In this document: piece after piece, positions 1 to 6,293 of the stretch
Layout of the letters: every line of letters begins with the position of its first letter
Position numbering within the stretch: the first letter of the stretch is position 1
Source of the DNA: Acetobacteraceae bacterium
GTDB taxonomy: Bacteria > Pseudomonadota > Alphaproteobacteria > Acetobacterales > Acetobacteraceae
Direction of reading: 5' to 3'
DNA: 6,699 bases
NCBI GenBank assembly: GCA_027306955.1
Contig: DAHUXX010000149.1
Location: 1 to 6,699, forward strand
Position numbers and translations under genes: made by a program
The notes under the pieces: model-generated
Told to the model about the DNA's origin: nothing
The model's database searches: none
Seen by the model: only the letters and a program-made list of their open reading frames with translations

Positions 1-334
1 CATTCCAGTTTGTTCGCCTTCCCGCGGCCGTTCAACAAGCGCCTTTCGCCGGTTTGGAAGGGTGGAGCGTGCGGTCCGTTGGGATAATTCGGATGGCCGA
101 TTTGACGATCAGGCTCTGACACCGGTAGTGCGTCGACCAAATTTGGATAGCGTGCATCGTGTTCGGTATAAGTGGCAGCGTGTCCCCGCAACCACCCACC
201 ACGGTCCGTAACTCGCGCAGAGAGCCTGCAACCTCGGCACGAGGTAAGCTATGAACACGGCCCAGCCTGGGGCATGTTAACAACAGTTTCCCAGTTCCCA
301 GTTTCGTCGCACACGGGACGCCATTCTCGGATCA
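1..334. other. Leading segment without a confident gene
   Basis: I recognise no gene, tRNA or known RNA here. The segment is clearly richer in A and T than the rest of the window, especially around 80-175. A minus-strand frame is open from about position 246 to the left edge, and it contains a possible TTG start near 189. Its codons lack the strong third-position GC bias of the downstream genes, and I recognise no family in its translation. It could be the start of a divergent gene, the end of a mobile element, or plain intergenic DNA. A short tandem repeat of CCCAGTT lies at about 284-304. Confidence 0.4.
143..172 (+). promoter_or_regulatory. Possible sigma-70-type promoter upstream of the lipoprotein gene
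   Basis: TTGGAT at 143-148 and TATAAG at 167-172 are separated by 18 nt and resemble -35 and -10 hexamers. They lie in the most AT-rich part of the window. The distance to the likely lipoprotein start at 371 is about 190 nt, which is long, and no other evidence supports the site. AT-rich DNA produces such matches by chance, so this is only a candidate. Confidence 0.2.
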
Positions 335-370
335 TTGGACAGCTTTGGTGCGAACAGCGTCGGGGCGGGG

Positions 371-1060
371 GTGTTGAGCCGGTCGATCCATTCCCTTTGC
401 CGCGTGCTTTCGGTCGCGCTGCTGGCGGCGCTGGCCGGTTGCGCGAGCGAAACGGCATCGCCGCCGTCGGCCCCAACGCTGGTGCTCGCGCCCGCGCCGC
501 ACGGCGAGGCGGGGACGGTGGCACTGCTCACCCATGGCTGGCATACGGACATCGCGGTGCCCGCGAACGAGATTTCGGGCCCGCTCAGGCTGTTCGTGCA
601 TCGCTTTCCGGGGGCCACGAGCATCGTCTTCGGCTATGGCAAGCGCAGCTTCATGGCGGCGCGCGAGCATACCGTGGGCGACTGGCTGGACGGGCCGTTT
701 CCCGGCCGCGGGGCGGTGGAGGTGAGTGCCCTGCGCACCGATCCAGCCGCCGCCTATGGCGCCCGGCACACCATGACCATCGATCTGCCGCCGGGGGGTG
801 CCGCGCGGCTTTCCGCCTTCATCTGGCGGAGCTTCACGAAGAACGGGGCCGGCCAGCCGGTCGAGGTGGCGCATGGCGGGTTCGCGGGCAGCCTCGTCTT
901 CATGGCGGTCCGCGGCTACGACCTTTCCCATACCTGCAACACGTGGAGCGCGCAGGTGCTCGCGGCCACCGGCCTGGACATTCGGCCGGCGGGGATCATT
1001 TTCTCCAGCCAGATCGATGCCGCGGCGCGGCGCTTCGCGGCCCGGCCTCCCGGGTCCTGA
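371..1060 (+). CDS. DUF2459-family (TIGR02117-like) lipoprotein
   Basis: This appears to be a small secreted lipoprotein of the DUF2459 family, whose biochemical function is unknown. From the GTG start at 371 the product is 229 residues. A short hydrophobic stretch ends in a lipobox, L-A-G-C, with Cys24 as the expected lipidated residue. Family hallmarks follow: HGWHTD around residues 55-60, FGYG around 87-90, and T-C-N-T-W at 188-192. The conserved His and Cys residues could be catalytic, but that is my inference. The frame is open from a TTG at 335, which would add 12 residues before the signal peptide; TTG 374 is also possible. I chose GTG 371 because it gives a normal-length signal peptide and follows G-rich sequence at 362-370. 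The gene ends 92 nt before the hydrogenase operon on the same strand, and I see no terminator between them. Nothing links it functionally to hydrogen metabolism. Confidence 0.8.
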   Translation: MLSRSIHSLCRVLSVALLAALAGCASETASPPSAPTLVLAPAPHGEAGTVALLTHGWHTDIAVPANEISGPLRLFVHRFPGATSIVFGYGKRSFMAAREHTVGDWLDGPFPGRGAVEVSALRTDPAAAYGARHTMTIDLPPGGAARLSAFIWRSFTKNGAGQPVEVAHGGFAGSLVFMAVRGYDLSHTCNTWSAQVLAATGLDIRPAGIIFSSQIDAAARRFAARPPGS

Positions 1061-1077
1061 GGACGGCGCGAGCCGGC

Positions 1078-1091
1078 ATGATCCCGATCAA
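1078..1091 (+). promoter_or_regulatory. FNR/FixK-type binding box upstream of the hydrogenase operon
   Basis: The sequence ATGAT-CCCG-ATCAA matches the FNR/FixK/DNR consensus TTGAT-N4-ATCAA at 9 of 10 defined positions, with exact 4-nt spacing. It lies in the 92-nt gap between the lipoprotein gene and the beta-subunit gene, with its centre about 68 nt upstream of the ATG at 1153. If it acts as a class II activator site at about -41.5, transcription would begin near 1126. The -10 candidate in that position (TAGGGG, 1114-1119) is poor, as is common for activator-dependent promoters. An AT-rich motif in such GC-rich DNA is unlikely by chance. The inferred role is activation of hydrogenase expression when oxygen is low. 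Confidence 0.55.
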
Positions 1092-1142
1092 TGTGCACCG
1101 GACCCCGTTCGGCTAGGGGCAACGGCAGGCGCGAGGCGGCGA

Positions 1143-1149
1143 AGGAGGG
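1143..1149 (+). promoter_or_regulatory. Ribosome binding site of the hydrogenase beta-subunit gene
   Basis: AGGAGGG lies just ahead of the ATG at 1153, with 4 nt between GGAGG and the start. It is the strongest Shine-Dalgarno match in the window and supports this ATG although the first ~25 residues of the protein are a low-complexity Ala/Pro/Arg stretch. Confidence 0.65.
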
Positions 1150-1152
1150 TGC

Positions 1153-2361
1153 ATGCGGGCCGATGACGCGCAACCGGAGCCTGCCGCTGCCGCCGCGCGC
1201 GCCGGTGCGCGCACGCCGCCCAGGCTGATCGGGTCCGACGCGCTGGCCGCGCTGATCGCGACGCTTGCGGCAGGCGGCTATGCGGTGATCGGCCCGACCG
1301 TGCGGGACGGGGCCATCGTCTATGACGAGGTGCGCGGCGTCGCGGACCTTCCGGCCGGCTGGACCGACAGGCAGGAGGCCGGGCGCTACCAGCTCGAGCG
1401 CCGGGCGGATGGCGCGCTGTTCGGCTACGCGGTCGGGCCGCATTCATGGAAACAATTCCTGCATCCGCCGGCGGAGCTGCTGTGGCGCGCGCGCAGGACG
1501 GAGGCGGGATTCGCCGTCGAGGCCGCCCCGCCTCCGGCGCGGCGCTTCGCGTTCCTTGGCGTGCGCGCCTGCGAGCTGCACGCGATCGCGATCCAGGACC
1601 GGGTTTTTCTCGGCGGCGCTTACCAGGACACGGGCTATGCGGCGCGGCGGGAAGGGGCGTTCATCGTCGCTGTCAATTGCGGTACCGCGGGCGGCACCTG
1701 CTTCTGCGCCTCGATGGGGACCGGGCCCGCCGTTTCCGCGGGGTTCGACCTCGTGCTCACCGAGCTCGTGGGAGAGGATGGCCACGACTTCCTCGTCGAG
1801 GCGGGCAGCGAGGCGGGGGCCTCGGTGCTCGCCTCGCTTGTGTCCCGGCCTGCGACGCAAGCAGCACTTGCCGCCGCAGGGGCCGTCGTCGAGCGCGCCC
1901 GCGCCGGGATGGGTCGCCGGATGGAGACTGCGGGGCTCAAGGAGCTGCTGCAGGCGAACCCCGAGCATCCGCGCTGGGACGACGTCGCGGCGCGCTGCCT
2001 GGCCTGCGCCAACTGCACCATGGTCTGCCCGACCTGCTTCTGCACGACGGTGAGCGAGCGTACCGACCTCGCCGGCACCGAGGCCGTGCGGGAGAAGCGC
2101 TGGGAGTCCTGCTTCACCGCCGGTTTTTCCTTCATCCACGGCGGTGCTGTCCGCGCGAGCCGCAAGGCGCGCTACCGGCAATGGATGACGCACAAGCTCG
2201 CGCACTGGATCGACCAGTTCGCGACCTCGGGCTGCGTCGGCTGCGGGCGCTGCATCACCTGGTGCCCGGTAGGCATCGACATCACCGAGGAGGGCGCCGC
2301 GATCCGCGGGCACGAGGCGGCGGGTCGGGACAAACCGGAGGTGGCGCATGGAGACGCTTGA
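1153..2361 (+). CDS. Group 3b [NiFe] hydrogenase (sulfhydrogenase) beta subunit, 4Fe-4S dicluster protein
   Basis: This is the iron-sulfur electron-transfer subunit of a cytoplasmic NAD(P)-linked hydrogenase, related to HydB of Pyrococcus sulfhydrogenase and to AsrA of anaerobic sulfite reductase. It would relay electrons within the complex. The 402-residue product has an N-terminal Ala/Pro-rich tail (1-25), a central domain, and a C-terminal pair of ferredoxin-type motifs: C282-x2-C285-x2-C288-x3-C292-P and C361-x2-C364-x2-C367-x3-C371-P. Each should hold a [4Fe-4S] cluster. Further cysteines at 176, 183 and 185 sit in a family-like segment (G-G-T-C-F-C-A-S-M-G), and others at 295, 297 and 320 could add a further site. 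There are no signal peptide or membrane segments, so it should be cytoplasmic. It is the first gene of the operon and overlaps the next gene by 14 nt. Assignment to group 3b rests on this subunit together with its neighbours. Confidence 0.9.
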   Translation: MRADDAQPEPAAAAARAGARTPPRLIGSDALAALIATLAAGGYAVIGPTVRDGAIVYDEVRGVADLPAGWTDRQEAGRYQLERRADGALFGYAVGPHSWKQFLHPPAELLWRARRTEAGFAVEAAPPPARRFAFLGVRACELHAIAIQDRVFLGGAYQDTGYAARREGAFIVAVNCGTAGGTCFCASMGTGPAVSAGFDLVLTELVGEDGHDFLVEAGSEAGASVLASLVSRPATQAALAAAGAVVERARAGMGRRMETAGLKELLQANPEHPRWDDVAARCLACANCTMVCPTCFCTTVSERTDLAGTEAVREKRWESCFTAGFSFIHGGAVRASRKARYRQWMTHKLAHWIDQFATSGCVGCGRCITWCPVGIDITEEGAAIRGHEAAGRDKPEVAHGDA

Positions 2362-2812
2362 GCACCTGCTGCTTGGCCACCCGTTTCTCGCCGGACTCGA
2401 TCCCGCGCTCGGGCGCATGCTTGCCGGCTGCGCGCGCAACCTCCGCCTCGCACCTGGCGACTTCCTGTTCCGCGAGGGCGTGGTGGCGGACGAGTTCTAT
2501 CTCATCCGCGAGGGGCGCGTGGTGCTGGAGCTGCACGTGCCCGGCCGTGCGGCCCTGGCGATCGCCACCATCGGCGATGGCGACATCGTGGGCGTCTCGT
2601 GGCTCGTGGCCCCGCAGCGCTGGGCCTTCGATGCGCGCGCGGCGGCCGATACGCGCGTCTTCGGCCTCGATGCGGGCTGCCTGCGCGACAAATGCGAGGC
2701 CGATCACCATCTCGGCTACGAAATGATGAAGCGGATCCTGCCGGTCATGGTGCGGCGGATGCAGGCGGCGCGCCAGCAGCTTCTCGACGTCTACGGGCAC
2801 CACCCGGCATGA
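2348..2812 (+). CDS. Stand-alone cyclic-nucleotide-binding-domain protein in the hydrogenase operon
   Basis: The 154-residue product is a single CRP/FNR-type effector domain: a beta-roll (about 10-115, with P-G-D-F-L-F-R-E-G and F-Y-L-I-R-E-G-R-V) followed by a helix (about 117-147) like the CRP dimerisation helix. The protein ends there and has no helix-turn-helix, so it should not bind DNA by itself. In the phosphate-binding cassette the usual G-E is G82-V83; an Arg (R91) is present, followed by W92-A93. Binding of cAMP or cGMP is therefore doubtful. Three cysteines (28, 111, 116) do not form an obvious FNR cluster motif. GGAGG at 2337-2341, 6 nt before the ATG, supports this start. The gene overlaps beta by 14 nt and gamma by 4 nt, so it is made together with the enzyme. 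I infer a regulatory or structural partner of the hydrogenase. As I recall, similar genes occur in other bacterial group 3b operons, and their role is not established to my knowledge. Confidence 0.85.
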   Translation: METLEHLLLGHPFLAGLDPALGRMLAGCARNLRLAPGDFLFREGVVADEFYLIREGRVVLELHVPGRAALAIATIGDGDIVGVSWLVAPQRWAFDARAAADTRVFGLDAGCLRDKCEADHHLGYEMMKRILPVMVRRMQAARQQLLDVYGHHPA

Positions 2813-3663
2813 GTGCCGCCGCCGGCGCCGACCCGATGCTGCCGCGACCGTATCGCGTCGCCGCCTCACGCCGCGAGACGGGCGACACGGTGACGCTGGA
2901 ACTGGTGCCGGTTGGCGGCGCGGCGCCAGGCTTCGCGCCGGACCGGTTCAAGCCCGGGCAGTTCAACATGCTGTACGCGTTCGGCATCGGCGAGGTGCCG
3001 ATCAGCCTCAGTGGCGACCCGGCGGATGGCGGGCGGGTGGTGCATACGGTGCGCGCCGTCGGCGCGGTGAGCCGCGCGATCGCGCAGGCCGGACCGGGCA
3101 GCGTGCTTGGGCTGCGCGGGCCGTTCGGCAGCGCCTGGCCGATGGCGGAGGCGGAAGGGCGCGACCTGCTGCTCATCGCCGGCGGGCTCGGTCTCGCGCC
3201 GCTGCGCCCGGCGATCTATCACGCGCTCGCCCACAGTGAACACTACGGCCGGATCGCCATTCTCTACGGCAGCCGTGGCCCGGCGGAGATCCTCTACCGG
3301 GACGAACTCGCCCGCTGGCGGCAGCGTTCCGGCGTCACGGTGGCGGTTACGGTGGATCACGCGGACGCCGCGTGGGACGGGCATGTGGGCGTGGTGCCGG
3401 ATCTGATCCGTGGCGTCTCGTTCGATCCGGCGAACAGCGTCGCCATGATCTGCGGGCCGGAGGTGATGTTCCGCTTCACCGCGCGCGCGCTGCTGGGGGC
3501 GGGCGTGCCGGCCGGGCGGATCCATGTCTCGATGGAGCGCGATATGAAATGCGCCGTCGGGCTGTGCGGGCATTGCCAGTTCGGTGCCGATTTCATCTGC
3601 CGGGACGGCGCGGTGCTGCGCTACGACCGCGTTGCCGCGCGGCTCGCGGTGCGGGAGGTCTGA
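2809..3663 (+). CDS. Group 3b [NiFe] hydrogenase gamma subunit, FAD/NAD(P)-binding oxidoreductase
   Basis: This is the diaphorase-like subunit that passes electrons between the iron-sulfur chain and NAD(P) through FAD, related to HydG of sulfhydrogenase and to PyrK. The 284-residue product has an FAD-binding barrel (about 10-110), with F-K-P-G-Q-F at 47-52 and E-V-P-I-S-L-S at 62-68 as the flavin-binding segment. The nucleotide-binding Rossmann domain follows (about 118-240), with L-I-A-G-G-L-G-L-A-P at 122-131 and C-G-P-E-V-M at 215-220. Near the C-terminus C248-x4-C253-x2-C256-x7-C264 is a PyrK-type [2Fe-2S] motif. Its ATG overlaps the stop of the cNMP-domain gene as ATGA, and the next gene starts 2 nt after its stop, so translational coupling is likely. 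NADP is the usual coenzyme for this group, but I cannot decide NAD versus NADP from the sequence alone. No targeting signal is visible. Confidence 0.9.
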   Translation: MSAAAGADPMLPRPYRVAASRRETGDTVTLELVPVGGAAPGFAPDRFKPGQFNMLYAFGIGEVPISLSGDPADGGRVVHTVRAVGAVSRAIAQAGPGSVLGLRGPFGSAWPMAEAEGRDLLLIAGGLGLAPLRPAIYHALAHSEHYGRIAILYGSRGPAEILYRDELARWRQRSGVTVAVTVDHADAAWDGHVGVVPDLIRGVSFDPANSVAMICGPEVMFRFTARALLGAGVPAGRIHVSMERDMKCAVGLCGHCQFGADFICRDGAVLRYDRVAARLAVREV

Positions 3664-3665
3664 GC

Positions 3666-4460
3666 ATGGCGGAGCCGAAGCGGCCCAGCCTCGCGGTCTG
3701 GAAATTCGCGTCCTGCGACGGCTGCCAGCTGTCGCTGCTCGATTGCGAGGACGAGCTTCTCGCGCTCGCCGGCGCGGTGGACATCGCGTATTTTGCCGAG
3801 GCGTCGAGCACGCTGCGACCGGGGCCCTATGACGTGTCGCTGGTCGAGGGGTCGATCACGACCGAGGCGGATGCGCAGCGCATCCACCAGGTGCGCGCCT
3901 CCTCCCGGACGCTGATTGCAATCGGCGCCTGCGCCATCGCCGGCGGCATCCAGGCGCTGCGCAACTTCGCCGACGTGGGCGACTATATTTCGGCGGTCTA
4001 TGCCTCGCCCAAATATATCAGCACGCTCGCGACCTCGACGCCGATTGCGGCGCACGTGAAGGTGGACCTGGAACTGCGCGGCTGCCCGATCAACAAGGAC
4101 GAGTTGCTGGAGGTGATCTCCGCGCTGCTGGCGGGGCGCAAGCCCGGGATCGCCGAGGAAAGCGTCTGCGTCGCGTGCAAGCGCCGCGGCACCACCTGCG
4201 TGATGGTGGCGCGGGGCACGCCCTGCCTCGGGCCGGTGACGCATGCGGGGTGCGGCGCGATCTGCCCCGCCTATGGCCGTGGCTGCTATGGCTGCTACGG
4301 TCCGGCGGAGCAGGCGAACACCGCGGCACTGAGCGCGCAGTGGCGGCGGCTCGGCGCCGATCGGCGGAGCATCCACCTCGCGTTCCGGACGTTCAACGCG
4401 GCGGCCGAACCGTTCCGCCGGGAGAGCGATGCGCATGGCCACGAAGACCATCCGGCTTGA
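3666..4460 (+). CDS. Group 3b [NiFe] hydrogenase delta (small) subunit
   Basis: This is the small subunit that carries electrons away from the NiFe site, from the NADH:ubiquinone oxidoreductase 20 kDa/hydrogenase small subunit family. The 264-residue product starts with A-S-C17-D-G-C20-Q. With C89 (G-A-C-A-I-A-G-G) and C140 (R-G-C-P-I) these form the proximal [4Fe-4S] site next to NiFe. Eight more cysteines (168, 171, 178, 187, 196, 200, 207, 210) fit two further [4Fe-4S] clusters. No twin-arginine signal is present, which fits a cytoplasmic enzyme and excludes the periplasmic uptake type. GGGAGG at 3653-3658, 7 nt before the ATG, supports the start 2 nt after gamma. The 3' end overlaps the large-subunit gene by about 26 nt. 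The last ~15 residues are charged and His-rich and look unconserved, probably a by-product of this overlap. Confidence 0.92.
   Translation: MAEPKRPSLAVWKFASCDGCQLSLLDCEDELLALAGAVDIAYFAEASSTLRPGPYDVSLVEGSITTEADAQRIHQVRASSRTLIAIGACAIAGGIQALRNFADVGDYISAVYASPKYISTLATSTPIAAHVKVDLELRGCPINKDELLEVISALLAGRKPGIAEESVCVACKRRGTTCVMVARGTPCLGPVTHAGCGAICPAYGRGCYGCYGPAEQANTAALSAQWRRLGADRRSIHLAFRTFNAAAEPFRRESDAHGHEDHPA
4421..4426 (+). promoter_or_regulatory. Ribosome binding site deciding the large-subunit start
   Basis: GGAGAG lies inside the 3' end of the delta gene. It is 8 nt before the ATG at 4435 but only 2 nt before the ATG at 4429. The spacing favours 4435, giving a product that begins M-A-T-K-T-I-R-L. 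Confidence 0.5.
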
Positions 4461-5724
4461 GTACCTGACGCGCGTCGAGGGCGAGGGCTCGCTCGTGCTC
4501 GACGTGCGCGAGGGGAGGGTGGAGGACGTGCGGCTGTCCATCTTCGAGCCGCCGCGCTTCTTCGAGGCGTTCCTGCGCGGGCGCGCGGCCGCCGAGGCGC
4601 CGGACCTGACCGCGCGGATCTGCGGCATCTGCCCGGTCGCCTACCAGATGAGCGCGGTGCACGCGGTGGAATCCGCGTTCGGCATCGAGGTGGGAGGGCA
4701 GCTGCGCGCGCTGCGCAGGCTGCTCTATTGCGGCGAGTGGATCGAGAGCCATGCGCTGCATATCGTGATGCTGCACGCGCCCGATTTTCTCGGCTTCCCC
4801 GATGTGATCGCCATGGCCGGCGCGCATGGCGAGGCGGTGCGGCGCGGGCTCAAGCTGAAGCAGGCGGGCAACGCGCTGCTGAAGCTGCTCGGCGGGCGCG
4901 AGGTGCACCCCGTGAATGTCCGCGTGGGTGGTTTCTATCGCGTACCGACATCGGGGGAGCTCACGGCGTTGCGGCCGGCGCTGGCCGAGGCGCGCGAGCA
5001 CGCCGTGGCGCTGGCGCGGTGGGTGGGCGGGTTTTCGTTTCCCGATGTCGGGCGCGACTACGAGTTCGTCGCGCTGCGCCATGTGGACGAGTATCCGATG
5101 AACGAGGGACGGCTGGTTTCGAATCGCGGGCTCGACATCGCGGTCGCCGGTTTCGAGGCCGCGTTCGAGGAGCGTCACGTTGCGTACTCGACGGCGCTGC
5201 AATCGGTGTTGCGCGAGCGGGGGCATTACCTCGTGGGACCGCTCGCCCGCTTCAACCTCAATCACGACCGGCTGGACGAAGGGGTGCTCGCGCTCGCGGC
5301 GGAGCTTGGCCTGAGGCCGGGTTGCGGCAACCCGTTCCGGAGCATCGTCGCGCGCGCGGTCGAGGTGCTGTACGCCGTGGACGAGGCGTTGCGGATCATC
5401 GATGCGTACGTGCCGCCGCGGGAGGCGTCGGTTCGCGTCGAGGCGCGGGCGGGGGTTGGCATGGCGTGCACCGAGGCGCCGCGCGGCATCCTCTACCACC
5501 GCTACCGGATCGACGCCGATGGCGGCATCGTCGAGGCGCGCATCGTGCCGCCGACATCGCAGAACCAGGCGACGATCGAGGACGATGTGCGCCTGGTGGC
5601 GACGCGCGGCATCGACCTGCCGGAGGAGGAACTGCGCGAGCAGTGCGAGCGGGCGATCCGCAACCACGATCCGTGCATTTCCTGTTCCACGCATTTCCTG
5701 CGCCTGGAGGTGCGGCGGCGGTGA
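4435..5724 (+). CDS. Group 3b [NiFe] hydrogenase alpha (large) subunit, catalytic
   Basis: This is the catalytic subunit that holds the NiFe(CN)2CO centre and catalyses reversible H2 oxidation. The 429-residue product has R13-V-E-G-E-G near the N-terminus (Glu15 corresponds to the conserved proton-path glutamate). The L1 motif is R-I-C63-G-I-C66-P-V-A-Y70, and the C-terminal motif is D-P-C414-I-S-C417-S-T-H420. The four cysteines are the expected NiFe ligands. E-A-P-R-G at 347-351 carries the active-site arginine, and H-P-V-N-V-R-V-G-G-F-Y is typical of soluble group 3 enzymes. At the L1 position where many hydrogenases have His there is Tyr70, which I believe recurs in bacterial group 3b. 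Nine residues follow His420 and should be removed by the endopeptidase encoded next. The start at 4435 is chosen by ribosome-binding-site spacing; ATG 4429 is the alternative. It overlaps delta at its start and the protease gene at its stop. Confidence 0.93.
   Translation: MATKTIRLEYLTRVEGEGSLVLDVREGRVEDVRLSIFEPPRFFEAFLRGRAAAEAPDLTARICGICPVAYQMSAVHAVESAFGIEVGGQLRALRRLLYCGEWIESHALHIVMLHAPDFLGFPDVIAMAGAHGEAVRRGLKLKQAGNALLKLLGGREVHPVNVRVGGFYRVPTSGELTALRPALAEAREHAVALARWVGGFSFPDVGRDYEFVALRHVDEYPMNEGRLVSNRGLDIAVAGFEAAFEERHVAYSTALQSVLRERGHYLVGPLARFNLNHDRLDEGVLALAAELGLRPGCGNPFRSIVARAVEVLYAVDEALRIIDAYVPPREASVRVEARAGVGMACTEAPRGILYHRYRIDADGGIVEARIVPPTSQNQATIEDDVRLVATRGIDLPEEELREQCERAIRNHDPCISCSTHFLRLEVRRR
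5706..5710 (+). promoter_or_regulatory. Ribosome binding site for the GTG start of the maturation protease
   Basis: GGAGG lies within the last codons of the large-subunit gene, 10 nt before GTG 5721. It supports this GTG, which overlaps the large-subunit stop as GTGA. The frame is open far upstream inside the large-subunit gene, but only the part after 5721 resembles the protease family. Confidence 0.5.
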
Positions 5725-6182
5725 CGGCGCCCCGGCGTGTGATCGGCCTCGGCAATCCCGATCGCGGGGACGACGCGGTCGGGCTTCATGTCGCGCGCCG
5801 TGTGGCCGCGCGCGGGCTGGATGGCGTCGAGGTGCGGGAGGCGACGGGGGACGCGCTGGCGCTGCTGGAGGATTTTGCGAGCGCGGCACATCTGATCCTG
5901 GTCGATGCGGCGGCGGCGCTTGCAGCACCGGGGCGGATCCATCGTCTTGATCCGCTGTCGCGGCCGCTGCCGCGCGAGATCGTTCCGGCCTCGACGCATG
6001 CCTTCGGGCTCGCGGAAGCGATCGAGCTCGCGCGGACGCTTGGGCAATTGCCGCAGCACTTCACCGTCTACGCGATCGAGGCGGCGGCGTTCGGCGCCGG
6101 CGCGCCGCTTTCGGCCCCGGTCGCGGCCGCGGTGGAGCGCGTGGCGAAGCGGATCGTGGCGGAGCTTGGCGGTGGCGCGTAG
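5721..6182 (+). CDS. Hydrogenase maturation protease (HycI/HybD/HoxW family)
   Basis: This endopeptidase removes the C-terminal tail of the large subunit after nickel insertion, which closes the active site. The product is 153 residues, a normal length for the family (PF01750, M52). It opens with the hallmark G9-L-G-N-P-D-R-G-D17-D18-A-V-G. Asp18 aligns with nickel-sensing Glu16 of E. coli HybD, Asp62 (L-V-D-A) with its Asp62, and His93 (T-H-A-F-G-L) with its His93. All three metal-recognition positions are therefore occupied. The natural substrate should be the tail after His420 of the large subunit encoded immediately upstream. The GTG start overlaps the large-subunit stop by 4 nt. This is the last gene of the operon; no clear rho-independent terminator follows in the next 111 nt. 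No symbol is given because naming differs between systems. Confidence 0.9.
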   Translation: MTAPRRVIGLGNPDRGDDAVGLHVARRVAARGLDGVEVREATGDALALLEDFASAAHLILVDAAAALAAPGRIHRLDPLSRPLPREIVPASTHAFGLAEAIELARTLGQLPQHFTVYAIEAAAFGAGAPLSAPVAAAVERVAKRIVAELGGGA

Positions 6183-6281
6183 GCCGGTGCGCGTGGCGGG
6201 GCCGGCGGAAGGCAGGGTTTCGCGGCTTGCGCCGGGACGTTACGCTGCCGCCGTCACGCCGGGCCGTCGCCGGCACAGCGC

Positions 6282-6286
6282 AAGGA
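6282..6286 (+). promoter_or_regulatory. Ribosome binding site of the M55 peptidase gene
   Basis: AAGGA lies 7 nt before the ATG at 6294. It fixes the start of this gene, which is separated from the hydrogenase operon by 111 nt of GC-rich DNA with no clear promoter or terminator. Confidence 0.5.
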
Positions 6287-6293
6287 TGCGTTC

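Noticed and set aside
32..283. 83-codon minus-strand open frame at the left edge
   Set aside because: It has a TTG start, no clear ribosome binding site and no recognisable motif, so it is not called as a gene.
284..304. CCCAGTT tandem repeat
   Set aside because: There are only about two and a half copies in non-coding DNA, so it is likely a chance duplication rather than an operator or CRISPR-like array.
172..1116. Long plus-strand open frame of 314 codons
   Set aside because: It overlaps the DUF2459 gene in another frame and has an Arg/Gly/Ala-rich translation typical of a shadow frame in GC-rich DNA, with no family motifs.
4393..5928. 511-codon minus-strand open frame opposite the large-subunit gene
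   Set aside because: It is a complementary-strand shadow of the large-subunit and protease genes. It is rich in Arg, Pro, Ala and His and resembles no protein family.
6183..6293. Possible terminator after the maturation protease
   Set aside because: GCCGG (6183-6187) and CCGGC (6202-6206) can pair, but the loop is long and no T-run follows, so a rho-independent terminator is not supported.
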